From Marinobacter salicampi (GTDB lineage Bacteria; Pseudomonadota; Gammaproteobacteria; Pseudomonadales; Oleiphilaceae): DNA of 64,000 nucleotides. The notes below the pieces were generated by a model, which saw only the letters and a program-made list of their open reading frames with translations, did no database searches and was not told the DNA's origin. The position numbers and the translations under genes were made by a program. The stretch lies in contig NZ_JAAMPF010000026.1 of assembly GCF_011074795.1 (NCBI RefSeq), positions 1 to 64,000 on the forward strand, given 5' to 3'. Positions within the stretch are counted from its first letter, which is position 1. Every line of letters starts with the position of its first letter. Below are positions 37,262 through 45,496 of the stretch, one piece after another.

Positions 37262-39245
37262 CACCCGCGTGGAACAGGCCTGGACGCTGCTGGTGCCCGG
37301 TGATCCGGGGCAGAGGACCGGCGGTTATGCTTACGTTCGGGAAGTTGCGAGCAGTTTGAGAAGTCTTGGGCAAGCCATTGAACTAAAAGGTTTGCCTGGC
37401 CGGTTTCCCGAGGGTGATGAGGAGGCGGTTCAGGCAATGGAGCAGGCCCTGGCGGCGTTACCGGACGGCGCCATTGTCGTGCTCGATGGCCTCGCCATGG
37501 GCGGCTTGCCGGCGCCGCTGGAAAACCATAGCAGCCGGCTGTCGATGATTGCCCTTGTCCATCATGCCCTGGCAGACGAGTCGGGTCTCGATGCTGCCAG
37601 CCGTGAGCACTATTTTCGCACAGAGCGGCGAGCTCTCGGGTGTGTCCAGGGAGTGATTACCACAAGCGCTCACACCGCCGAAGGCCTGGGCCGGTTCGGG
37701 GTGACAGCGCCGGTGTGCGTGGTTGAGCCTGGCGTGGCGTACGCCGGGACCGAACCCCCTGAACCGGCGCCTGCAAAGCCGGAAGTTGTCCGGATTCTCT
37801 GCGTTGCCACCCTCAGCGCCCGTAAAGCCCAGCATCAGCTGGTGGCGGCCCTGGGACAGCTTCGTGGTCAGTCCTGGCACTGCACATTGGCGGGCTCCAC
37901 GACGCGGCAGGCAGACTATGCAGAAGCGCTGCGAAGCCAGATAGAAAAGCTGGGCCTGTCTCACCAGTTTACCCTGACCGGTGAGTTGGGGGAGGCCGAC
38001 ATGCAACAGGTCTGGCAGCAGGCGGACCTGTTTGTCCTACCCTCCCTTCATGAGGGCTATGGCATGGTAATCGATGAAGCGCTGGCCCACGGCCTGCCCA
38101 TTATAGCCAGTGATGGCGGAGCCCTGGCCCAGACCGCCAGAAGACCAGGCATCCTCCAGTATCAGGCTGGCGATATAGCGCAACTTCAAAGCGCCCTGGA
38201 AAAAGTGCTCGCCAGTCCTCACACCCTGTCGCAATTACAGCAACAGGCCCTTGAGTCCCGCGCGACCCTGCGGTCCTGGATAACGGCAGGGCAAGAGTTC
38301 CGGTCAGCCGTCCGTGCATGCGCCGAAGCAGGCACTGCCGCAGCCCTGAATGAGAGCACCCGGTCACAGGCAGATCCCAGTCGGTTTGAGGACAGCTGGC
38401 TGCAGTTAAGGGAACCCGCCGACCATCGGTCCCGGGATCACAAACTGACCGCAGCGGCGGCCCAGTGGTTGCGCCAGAAGGAGCCTCATGAGCCTCTTGT
38501 TCTTGATCTGGGTTGCGGGAGCGGTTCTAACTATCGTTACTTTTATTCGGCCAGCGCGGGCGCCTATTCGGCTCGGACGGGTAACGGCACACCGCTCGCC
38601 CCGGATGCCCGATGGCTGCTGGTAGACCAGGACCAAACCCTGTTGGCGGTCGCCCGTCGGTTAAACGAGGAAGGGGACTGTTACGCCGAAAGCCGGCAGA
38701 TCAGGTACCAGGTCTGCCGGCTTACAAGCTCGGACTTTCCCCGTCAACTGCCGGACCGGCCTGACCTGATTACCGCCTCCGCCCTGATCGACCTGGTCAC
38801 CGCGCCCTGGCTGCAGGCCCTGGCCCGGTATGCAAATAGTGCTCGCGCCGGGTTATTGGTAACACTGTCCTATGCCGGAGATTTCAGCTTTTCGCCTGCT
38901 CATCCTGATGATTCCTGGCTGCTTGAGCTGGTCAACCGGCACCAGCAAAGCGACAAAGGCGAGGGCAAGGCGCTTGGGCCACACGCCCCCCGGCGACTTC
39001 AGCAGGAGCTGGAGGCGGAAGGCTATCACGTACAACTTGGCGACAGCCCATGGCACCTTGATAAGCAGGACCAGGCCCTGCAGGCAGCGCTGGTGGACGG
39101 CTGGAAGACTGCAGCGCTTGACCAGAGCCCCGACGATGCCCGCCGTATCACCCTCTGGGCTGAAGCCCGGCAAAAAGCGATTGCAGCCGGTCAACTGGGG
39201 ATCACGGTGTCCCATGTCGACCTTTTCGCCACGCCCGGGGCCTGA
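37227..39245 (+). CDS. Glycosyltransferase (GT4-like) fused to a SAM methyltransferase
   Basis: A 672-residue two-domain protein. Residues about 15-385 are a GT-B glycosyltransferase with ILCVATLSARKAQHQLVAAL, FTLTGELGE and FVLPSLHEGYGMVIDEALAHGLP, the donor-site E-x7-E type motif. Residues about 415-672 are a class I methyltransferase with LVLDLGCGSGSNYRYF for SAM binding. One chain could add a sugar and then methylate it or the acceptor. The start overlaps the PTPS-like gene; the ATG at 37227 and a GTG at 37248 are both possible. The following membrane-protein gene begins five bases after its stop. Confidence 0.88.
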   Translation: MSPGRVTVASSDTRVEQAWTLLVPGDPGQRTGGYAYVREVASSLRSLGQAIELKGLPGRFPEGDEEAVQAMEQALAALPDGAIVVLDGLAMGGLPAPLENHSSRLSMIALVHHALADESGLDAASREHYFRTERRALGCVQGVITTSAHTAEGLGRFGVTAPVCVVEPGVAYAGTEPPEPAPAKPEVVRILCVATLSARKAQHQLVAALGQLRGQSWHCTLAGSTTRQADYAEALRSQIEKLGLSHQFTLTGELGEADMQQVWQQADLFVLPSLHEGYGMVIDEALAHGLPIIASDGGALAQTARRPGILQYQAGDIAQLQSALEKVLASPHTLSQLQQQALESRATLRSWITAGQEFRSAVRACAEAGTAAALNESTRSQADPSRFEDSWLQLREPADHRSRDHKLTAAAAQWLRQKEPHEPLVLDLGCGSGSNYRYFYSASAGAYSARTGNGTPLAPDARWLLVDQDQTLLAVARRLNEEGDCYAESRQIRYQVCRLTSSDFPRQLPDRPDLITASALIDLVTAPWLQALARYANSARAGLLVTLSYAGDFSFSPAHPDDSWLLELVNRHQQSDKGEGKALGPHAPRRLQQELEAEGYHVQLGDSPWHLDKQDQALQAALVDGWKTAALDQSPDDARRITLWAEARQKAIAAGQLGITVSHVDLFATPGA

Positions 39246-39249
39246 TTCT

Positions 39250-40257
39250 GTGACTGCAGCGCCAACCAACAGAGGTATGTTGAAGCCGGCCTGGCAACTG
39301 GCTCTCCGCTGGGTGTTGACCTTGGGCCTGCTTGGCGCGGTTGTCGTGTACCTGGATACCGAAGCGCTTGTCGTCCGGTTGGGTCAACTGAGCCCGGGTA
39401 TTGTGGCCTTGGCCCTGGCAATCACGGTGGTGCAGGTAGTGGTGTCGGCCTGGCGGTGGCGCTATACCTCAGCGCGCCTGGGGCTTGAACTACCACTCGG
39501 GCCCGCCATCGGTGAATATTATCTGGCGACCTTTCTGAACCAGCTGTTGCCCGGCGGCGTGATGGGCGACGTTAACCGGGCCTGGCGTCATGGCCGCGAT
39601 AGCCGGAAACAGGTAAGCGCCGCCAACGCCGTACTGATCGAACGCTTCTCGGGACAACTGGTCATGGCGGCTGTGTCTGCCGTTCTGCTGGTGGCCTGGT
39701 GGCCCTTCTCCGCAGGCGCGGTTTCCGAAACATCGGTAAACAGCCTCGAGCCGGGGCAGGGTTGGCTGGTGTTCACGGTACCAGCCATCCTGATAGCCGG
39801 AGGTCTAATCGGGCTTATTTTCCGTCGACCACTGATTCGCTATCTGTACCATCTGCGGGCCGACCTGACCCGGTCATTGCTGGTGTGGCCTGTGGTGGCG
39901 GTTCAGATCGGAGCGTCGCTGGTTGTGGTGGGAAGTTACCTGGCTGTATTTCTGCTTCTAGCCTGGGGCCTGGCAGAACCGGGCACCGGCTTTCCCTGGC
40001 AGACCCTGCTACCGTTGTCGGCAGCCCTGCTGCTGGCGATGGCATTGCCGGTTACCGTGGCCGGCTGGGGCGTTCGGGAGGGTATGGCAGCGGTACTGTG
40101 GCCCCTGGCCGGGCTTGCCCCGGAGCAGGGGGTTGCGCTCAGTGTTGCCTACGGTCTGCTGGTGCTGGTCTCAAGCCTGCCCGGCGCTGTGGTTCTGCTA
40201 AAACCCGGTGGCGTGGCCAGCGCAGCACCTGAGGTCCAGGTCGAAGAGCGTATCTGA
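39250..40257 (+). CDS. LPG-synthase-type (UPF0104) integral membrane protein
   Basis: A 335-residue membrane protein with about eight helices, of the lysylphosphatidylglycerol synthase transmembrane (flippase-like) family. LNQLLPGGVMGDVNRAWRH and SAANAVLIERFSGQL are the conserved motifs. No aminoacyl-transferase domain is fused. Such proteins may move lipids across the inner membrane. The GTG at 39250 or the ATG at 39277 could be the start; upstream extensions lie inside the glycosyltransferase gene and are rejected. Its end overlaps the end of the convergent RibD-like gene by 60 bases. Confidence 0.82.
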   Translation: MTAAPTNRGMLKPAWQLALRWVLTLGLLGAVVVYLDTEALVVRLGQLSPGIVALALAITVVQVVVSAWRWRYTSARLGLELPLGPAIGEYYLATFLNQLLPGGVMGDVNRAWRHGRDSRKQVSAANAVLIERFSGQLVMAAVSAVLLVAWWPFSAGAVSETSVNSLEPGQGWLVFTVPAILIAGGLIGLIFRRPLIRYLYHLRADLTRSLLVWPVVAVQIGASLVVVGSYLAVFLLLAWGLAEPGTGFPWQTLLPLSAALLLAMALPVTVAGWGVREGMAAVLWPLAGLAPEQGVALSVAYGLLVLVSSLPGAVVLLKPGGVASAAPEVQVEERI

Positions 40258-41085
40258 GCCCAGATTGACTACCTGGGTCTGTGGACGCATGGCATGGGTA
40301 AGAGACTCGATTTCCGGCAGGGAAAAGGCCGCCCGGCCACTGCCGATAATCATGGGGGCGACCATCACGTGGAGTCGGTCAAGCAGGCCGGCTTTCATGA
40401 AGCCGGAGACCGTCAGCCCGCCCCCTTCAACAAACAGCCGCTTCAGCCCGAACCGGCCCAACAGATCGATAATCGTTGCCGGGTCGGTCTGGGTGCCACC
40501 CTGGCCGAGGCAGGGCACTTCAAGCGTGCCGGTTTCGGGCAGCTTATAGTCGAAGTCCTCTGGCAGTGTGCCTGCGGTCAGGCGTAATGTCGGTGCCTGT
40601 ACATCAGTAAACAGGTGGTAACTGTTCGGAACCCTGCAGTTTGGATCAACCACCACACGTACTGGATTTCGGCCTTCAGCCAGTCGCACAGTCAGTCTCG
40701 GGTTGTCCTCGCAGGCGGTACCGGCGCCCACCACCACGGCATCGGATACCGCCCGCAGCCGGTGAAGATGGGTGATGCCATCGCCACCATTGATGTACTT
40801 GGACGCCCCCGTCACGGTGGCAATCCGACCGTCAAGGCTCTGGCCAAGTTGCCCGATAATCTGCTGGACACGGCCCTCGGGAAAGGGTCGGCACAGGGGT
40901 AGAAACAGGTCGAACAGGGCCTGGGCTTCGGGGGTTGTTGGCGCCAGCAAGCTCCAGTTGCTCCCTTTGCCCAGCGACAGAGCGGGCTGGGATGAGCCGG
41001 GGAGGGGGAGCACCACCTGGTCACGGTTCACCGAGGCCAGAATCAGTTGCCAGGCCGACGTCGCCTCAATCGGTTGCTCTGTCAT
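40198..41085 (-). CDS. RibD C-terminal-type pyrimidine/pterin reductase
   Basis: A 295-residue protein with a RibD_C (dihydrofolate-reductase-like) domain at about 80-285: GQLGQSLDGRIATVTGASKYING, LRAVSDAVVVGAGTACEDNPRL and the later RLFVEGGGLTVSGFM. The deaminase half of RibD is missing, as in archaeal and fungal pyrimidine reductases. Those enzymes reduce the ribosyl side chain of a GTP-derived pyrimidine with NADPH. The first 75 residues are not recognised. It converges with the UPF0104 gene and is next to a pterin-type protein, pointing to a shared pathway instead of ordinary riboflavin synthesis. Confidence 0.86.
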   Translation of the reverse strand: MTEQPIEATSAWQLILASVNRDQVVLPLPGSSQPALSLGKGSNWSLLAPTTPEAQALFDLFLPLCRPFPEGRVQQIIGQLGQSLDGRIATVTGASKYINGGDGITHLHRLRAVSDAVVVGAGTACEDNPRLTVRLAEGRNPVRVVVDPNCRVPNSYHLFTDVQAPTLRLTAGTLPEDFDYKLPETGTLEVPCLGQGGTQTDPATIIDLLGRFGLKRLFVEGGGLTVSGFMKAGLLDRLHVMVAPMIIGSGRAAFSLPEIESLTHAMRPQTQVVNLGSDTLFDLDLRCCAGHATGF

Positions 41086-41309
41086 CTTTAATCGCCTGCT
41101 TCCTGGTGCATGGAGTTGAGATATACGGTCAGTTTCAGGAAAGAATCACTCCGGCCAACGACTCATGCTGGACTCCTCACATGCTGGACTCATCAATAGT
41201 GCCAAAAGCCGGCCGGATTGCCAAAACCCCGGGGCTGGGGTGTAATGTTCAGGGTCACGCTATCTGATAACCCATTCCCGGCTGGCCGAAACCACAACCC
41301 GAGTACTCT

Positions 41310-42074
41310 ATGTCTGCAGCGGAAAAAGCCCCGGTCCATCTGGAAATCCTGGGGGAGTTGGCCATTATAAGCCTGGCGGGTGGGCCACAGAATCGTTGGT
41401 GCGAGACGTCCCTGGTCCGCTTCAACGACCATATCATGACTCTGGCCCGGGAAAATAAGGTTCGCACGCTGATCATTACCGGTAACACCGAGGAGGCGGC
41501 GGATGACCGATCCGGCTCCTGGTTCTGCGGCGGGCTGGACACCGATGCCTTTAACCTTCGAGACCCCCTGGCCGGGGCCAACGTGGCTCGCCTGTTTACC
41601 CAGGCATTCGGTAATCTGCGGCGTTTCGGCGGGGTCACGATTGCAGCCATTAACGGCCACGCGCACAATGAGGGCTTGGCCCTGGCGCTCAATTGCGACT
41701 TCCGTCTTGCCACTGAAGACGCCATATTCCAGTTAAACGCAGGCAGCGAAGGCCTCTTGCCTTTTGGCGGCAGTACCCAGCTTTTGCCCCGGCTGGTCGG
41801 TGAATCTTGGGCCAAACGCATGCTGTTGATGGAAGTGCCGGTTGGTGCCGCCCAGGCCAGTAGTCTGGGTCTGATAGACGAGGTATGCGATGGCGAAGGC
41901 GACCTGATGAGCATGGCGGAACAATGGGCCGGCGCGATCCGGCGCCAAAGCCCCATGGCCACCAGAGCGGGCAAGCAACTGGTGGAGCATGCGCGCATGC
42001 GCCCCCTTGAGACCGGCTTTGCGGCTGAGCGTGAGTGGCAGGTGCATATTATGGAAAGTCTTGGTCAGCGATAA
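41310..42074 (+). CDS. Enoyl-CoA hydratase-like crotonase
   Basis: A 254-residue crotonase-fold protein. SWFCGGLDTDAF and INGHAHNEGLALALNCDFRLA correspond to the two oxyanion-hole regions; both are divergent. At the catalytic glutamate positions it has NAGSEGLLPFGGSTQLLP. The substrate is not clear. It is followed after 41 bases by the XRE regulator gene at 42116, probably in one transcript. Confidence 0.82.
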   Translation: MSAAEKAPVHLEILGELAIISLAGGPQNRWCETSLVRFNDHIMTLARENKVRTLIITGNTEEAADDRSGSWFCGGLDTDAFNLRDPLAGANVARLFTQAFGNLRRFGGVTIAAINGHAHNEGLALALNCDFRLATEDAIFQLNAGSEGLLPFGGSTQLLPRLVGESWAKRMLLMEVPVGAAQASSLGLIDEVCDGEGDLMSMAEQWAGAIRRQSPMATRAGKQLVEHARMRPLETGFAAEREWQVHIMESLGQR

Positions 42075-42115
42075 ACAGAGTCGGTAAAAGCCACGGGTTG
42101 ATAGGGGAAGTAGCC

Positions 42116-42586
42116 ATGCGGTACATGCAGTCGTTTAACCGGCACCTGAAGCAGCTTCGGGAAGCACGCCAGCTCAGTCGGGCCGATGTAGCCGATATCT
42201 GTCACGTAGATGAAGCACAGGTTGCCAACTGGGAAGCCTTCGACCCGAAGCATCGCCGTTATCCCCGCATCGATCATCTGATGGACATATGCCTGCGTAC
42301 CGAAACCGCACTTGATGAGCTTCTGGATTTCAGCGATGCTGCTGATGAGGGCCAGCTTGAGTTGCCGGGCCTGGCTTTCAGTTCGGAAAGTGACCTGGCC
42401 AAACCCCTGGCGGAACTGGAGCGTGAAATTGAACGGTTCAGGGAAACCAGAAAGGCAGAGAAGCGCAAAAAGGGCGACCTGCGTAACGCCGGCCCACTGA
42501 GCGAGGAAGAGGCAGAACTACTGCGCCGGTTCCGTAAGACCTCTGCCGAAAACCGGCGCATGGTATTGCAGATACTGGGGCACTGA
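42116..42586 (+). CDS. Small XRE-type DNA-binding protein
   Basis: A 156-residue protein. Residues about 4-65 form a helix-turn-helix of the Cro/CI type (LKQLREARQLSRADVADICHV, then AQVANWEAF). The C-terminal half (about 90-150) is charged and helical and may form a coiled coil for dimerisation. GGGGAAG lies five bases before the ATG. Upstream frames overlap the crotonase gene and are rejected. Its targets are unknown. Confidence 0.83.
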   Translation: MRYMQSFNRHLKQLREARQLSRADVADICHVDEAQVANWEAFDPKHRRYPRIDHLMDICLRTETALDELLDFSDAADEGQLELPGLAFSSESDLAKPLAELEREIERFRETRKAEKRKKGDLRNAGPLSEEEAELLRRFRKTSAENRRMVLQILGH

Positions 42587-42646
42587 TCGGGTGCCCCCTC
42601 TGGTCAATGAGAGCGGCCCCGCACCAGGCCGTTTCCCTTCAGGACG

Positions 42647-43486
42647 TCACTTTTTTCCTGCTTTATAGATGTGTTCGTAAACGTGGTTGGTGGCCTCCAC
42701 GAACCCGTCAATGCTGCCGCAATCAAACCGTCTGCCACGGAACTGATAGGCCAGCACACAGCCGGTTCTCGCCTGCTCCAGCAGGGCATCGGTAATCTGC
42801 ACTTCACCGTTCTTGCCGGCCGGGGTGCGCTCGAGTATCTCGAAGATGTCCGGTGTCAGGATATAACGCCCAATAATGGCCAGGTTGCTGGGGGCATCTT
42901 CCGGCGCTGGTTTTTCTACCATGTCGGTGATCCGGTAGAGACCGTCTTTCATGGCTTCACCTTTGATCACACCGTACTTGTGGGTCTGGTCTTCCGGCAC
43001 TTCCTCAATGGCCACGATGGAGCAGCGGAACTGCTTGTACAGCTTGACCATCTGCGCAAGCACGCCGTCATCACCGTCCTCAGCCACGCAGAAGTCATCG
43101 GCCAGGATAACTGCGAACGGGCTGTCGCCGATCAGGTTGCGCCCGGTCAGGATAGCGTGGCCAAGGCCCTTCATCTCGTTCTGGCGAGTGAAGGCAAAGG
43201 TGTTGTTGTTGATCAGGTCCCGTATGGAGGTCAGCAGGTCTTCCTTGCCGGAGCCGGCAATCTGATGCTCGAGCTCGTAGCTGATATCGAAGTGATCCTC
43301 AATGGCACGCTTGCCCCGCCCGGTGACAAAGCCGAATTCCGAGATCCCGGCTTCAGAGGCTTCTTCAACGCCATACTGGACCAGAGGCTTGTTAACAATC
43401 GGCAGTATTTCCTTCGGCATGGCCTTGGTGGCAGGCAGGAACCGGGTTCCGTAACCGGCAACGGGGAACAGACACTTCTTGATCAT
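42647..43486 (-). CDS. galU: UTP-glucose-1-phosphate uridylyltransferase
   Basis: Makes UDP-glucose, the precursor for UDP-glucuronate and many surface sugars. The 279 residues match GalU. KCLFPVAGYGTRFLPATKAMPKEILP is the nucleotide-binding start, and VEKPAPEDAPSNLAIIGRYIL and the late GRRFDCGSIDGFVEA are hallmarks. It would supply the epimerase at 8209 through UDP-glucose dehydrogenase, which is not seen here. It is divergent from the GntR regulator of the prp locus. Confidence 0.97.
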   Translation of the reverse strand: MIKKCLFPVAGYGTRFLPATKAMPKEILPIVNKPLVQYGVEEASEAGISEFGFVTGRGKRAIEDHFDISYELEHQIAGSGKEDLLTSIRDLINNNTFAFTRQNEMKGLGHAILTGRNLIGDSPFAVILADDFCVAEDGDDGVLAQMVKLYKQFRCSIVAIEEVPEDQTHKYGVIKGEAMKDGLYRITDMVEKPAPEDAPSNLAIIGRYILTPDIFEILERTPAGKNGEVQITDALLEQARTGCVLAYQFRGRRFDCGSIDGFVEATNHVYEHIYKAGKK

Positions 43487-43632
43487 CTGGATTTCCTTTT
43501 CATCGTCATGACGTGGATTTCGACTGAAACAAACAGTAACGAAGTGTACCGGAGTTGGGCATCAAACGGGAGCCAGAAGCGAAGGGGGGTTAAGCAAACT
43601 TAATCGGTGACGAGGCGGCGGCCCCGTTGGAG

Positions 43633-43646
43633 TATTGTCGACAATA
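43633..43646. promoter_or_regulatory. GntR operator 1 upstream of prp locus
   Basis: TATTGTCGACAATA is a perfect 14-base palindrome. Its core TTGTCGACAA is like FadR-type GntR operators. It lies 90 bases before the regulator ATG; its centre is 22 bases, about two helix turns, from operator 2. Confidence 0.8.
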
Positions 43647-43654
43647 GTCTGGGG

Positions 43655-43668
43655 TATTGTTGACAATA
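43655..43668. promoter_or_regulatory. GntR operator 2 upstream of prp locus
   Basis: TATTGTTGACAATA has the same arms as operator 1 with a central T-G mismatch to perfect symmetry. The two would sit on the same face of the helix. Confidence 0.8.
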
Positions 43669-43706
43669 AGCTCGGTTGAGCGTAGTTTTTGCCCCAATAG
43701 ACCCTA

Positions 43707-43720
43707 CTTTGTTGACAAAG
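43707..43720. promoter_or_regulatory. GntR operator 3, abutting the regulator start
   Basis: CTTTGTTGACAAAG ends three bases before the GntR ATG. It has the same core as operator 2 and lies 52 bases (about five turns) from it. Its position predicts autorepression by blocking promoter clearance or translation. Confidence 0.7.
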
Positions 43721-43722
43721 AC

Positions 43723-44403
43723 ATGTTAGCTGCCACTTCACAGTCCCAGACCCGCGCCGACGAAGCCTTCGATTGTCTGCAAACCGCCATCGTGAAAGGT
43801 GACCTGGCCCCTGGCGAGAAAATCGGCGAGGTGGAGCTGTGCGAACGCTTCAACCTCACCCGGGGCCCCTTGAGAGAAGCCCTCGGCCGACTGGAATCAC
43901 GGGGGCTACTAGTACGAAAACCGCATGCCGGTGTAAAGGTGGTGTCGGTCAGCGGTGACGAGCTCCTGGAGCTTTACCACATCCGTGAATCCATGGAGGG
44001 GCTGGCGGCACGCCAGGCCGCCGAGCGCATGACGGACGCGGAAATCGCCGATCTCCAGGCCACCCTGGACAGTCACGAAAAGATGATCGACCTGGCCCAG
44101 GGCCAGGCCTACTATCAGGGTGAAGGCGACTACGATTTTCACTACCGCATTGCCAAGGGCAGCCGCAACACCAAGCTGGCCCAGATGCTCCTCGGCGACC
44201 TCTATTACATGGTTCGTATGTATCGCTATCGCCTCAGTACATCCGCCGGCCGGCCCCAGAAAGCGCTGGGAGAGCACCGCCACATTGTGGAGGCCATCGC
44301 CCAGCGTGACGGTGAGCTGGCGCAGTTCCTGATGCAACGACACATCAGTGCGGCCAGGCGGAACATCGAACAGAAGATCAAGGCAGGTGTGTTGAACTTA
44401 TAG
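43723..44403 (+). CDS. GntR family regulator of the 2-methylcitrate locus
   Basis: A 226-residue FCD-type GntR regulator. The winged helix spans about 10-75, with GEVELCERFNLTRGPLREALGRLES as the recognition part. The C-terminal ligand domain has the FCD metal residues in YDFHYRIAKGSRN and EHRHIVEAI. The effector is probably methylcitrate or methylisocitrate, by analogy with other prp regulators of this type. The ATG at 43723 is preceded by operator 3; an upstream frame would translate through the operators and is rejected. It is the first gene of the prp cluster. Confidence 0.9.
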   Translation: MLAATSQSQTRADEAFDCLQTAIVKGDLAPGEKIGEVELCERFNLTRGPLREALGRLESRGLLVRKPHAGVKVVSVSGDELLELYHIRESMEGLAARQAAERMTDAEIADLQATLDSHEKMIDLAQGQAYYQGEGDYDFHYRIAKGSRNTKLAQMLLGDLYYMVRMYRYRLSTSAGRPQKALGEHRHIVEAIAQRDGELAQFLMQRHISAARRNIEQKIKAGVLNL

Positions 44404-44490
44404 ACGGTGTGCTGAATTTATAGCTTATAGAAAGTGTGCTGAATATATAGAACGCGTGCTGAACATATAACGGTGAGCTGAACCCGCTGA
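44387..44490 (+). repeat. Five degenerate tandem repeats between gntR and prpB
   Basis: A unit of about 20 bases, consensus GTGTGCTGAATATATAGAAC, recurs at 44387, 44407 (with an extra CTTATAGAAA), 44434, 44454 and 44473 (partial). The first copy is the end of the regulator gene: its VLNL codons and TAG stop are inside the repeat. TATAG-like boxes recur in each copy. Confidence 0.85.
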
Positions 44491-44526
44491 ACTGAAACCA
44501 ACAATGCCAAAACCAGGAGAACCACC

Positions 44527-45417
44527 ATGTCCATCCAACCATCCGCAGGCGCCCGCTTTCGCAAGGCCCTGAAAGAAAACCACCCCCTGCAGATCGTCGG
44601 CACCATTAACGCCTACACCGCGATGATGGCAGAGAAGGTCGGACACCAGGCCATATACCTGTCTGGCGGCGGCGTGGCTAATGCTTCCTATGGCTTACCG
44701 GACCTGGGCATCACCACGTTGAACGACGTTATTGAAGATGTGCGCCGGATCACCTCGGCGACCTCGGTTCCGCTTCTGGTGGATATCGACACCGGCTGGG
44801 GTGGGGTCTTTAATATCGCTCGCACGATTCAGCAGATGGAGGGGGCAGGGGCCGCGGCTGTTCACATTGAAGACCAGGTGGCCCAGAAGCGTTGTGGCCA
44901 TCGCCCCAACAAGGCCATAGTGTCGAAAGAGGAAATGGTCGATCGGATCAAGGCCTGTGTTGACGCCCGCCGGGATGAGAACTTCTTTATCATGGCCCGC
45001 ACCGACGCCTTCCAACAGGAAGGTCTTGAAGCTGCCATTGATCGTGCTCAGGCCTGCATCGAGGCTGGGGCAGATGGCATCTTCGCCGAGGCCGTCACCG
45101 AACTGGAGCATTACCAGGCATTTTCAAAGGCGCTGGACGCGCCCCTGCTGGCCAACATCACCGAGTTCGGGGCCACGCCGCTCTATAACAAAAAAGAGCT
45201 GGGCGAGGCGGGTGCAGACATGGTGCTGTATCCCCTGAGCGCTTTCCGGGCCATGAACCAGGCCGCTCTGACCGTCTATGAAAGCATCCTTCAAAAGGGC
45301 GACCAGAAAGACGTGGTCGACATGATGCAGACCCGCAAGGACCTTTACGAGTTCCTGAACTACCACGAATTTGAACAAAAGCTGGACGATCTGTTCAAAC
45401 AGCAAAAGAGCCAGTAA
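44527..45417 (+). CDS. prpB: 2-methylisocitrate lyase
   Basis: Cleaves 2-methylisocitrate to pyruvate and succinate, the last step of propionate breakdown through the methylcitrate cycle. The 296 residues match PrpB. The catalytic motif is KRCGH at 121-125 (C123 is the acid/base), with VDIDTGWGG for magnesium binding. AGGAG precedes the ATG. prpC follows after 79 bases. Confidence 0.97.
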   Translation: MSIQPSAGARFRKALKENHPLQIVGTINAYTAMMAEKVGHQAIYLSGGGVANASYGLPDLGITTLNDVIEDVRRITSATSVPLLVDIDTGWGGVFNIARTIQQMEGAGAAAVHIEDQVAQKRCGHRPNKAIVSKEEMVDRIKACVDARRDENFFIMARTDAFQQEGLEAAIDRAQACIEAGADGIFAEAVTELEHYQAFSKALDAPLLANITEFGATPLYNKKELGEAGADMVLYPLSAFRAMNQAALTVYESILQKGDQKDVVDMMQTRKDLYEFLNYHEFEQKLDDLFKQQKSQ

Positions 45418-45496
45418 ACAAAAAATACCCGGTCAGTGTCTGGCCCCAGCACGGGCGCCCAGCCTGGCCAACCAAAATTGGAGAGGAGAGAGAATC

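Noticed and set aside
38872..39249. Long N-terminal extension of the UPF0104 frame
   Set aside because: It lies inside the methyltransferase domain in another frame, and its translation lacks membrane or family features.
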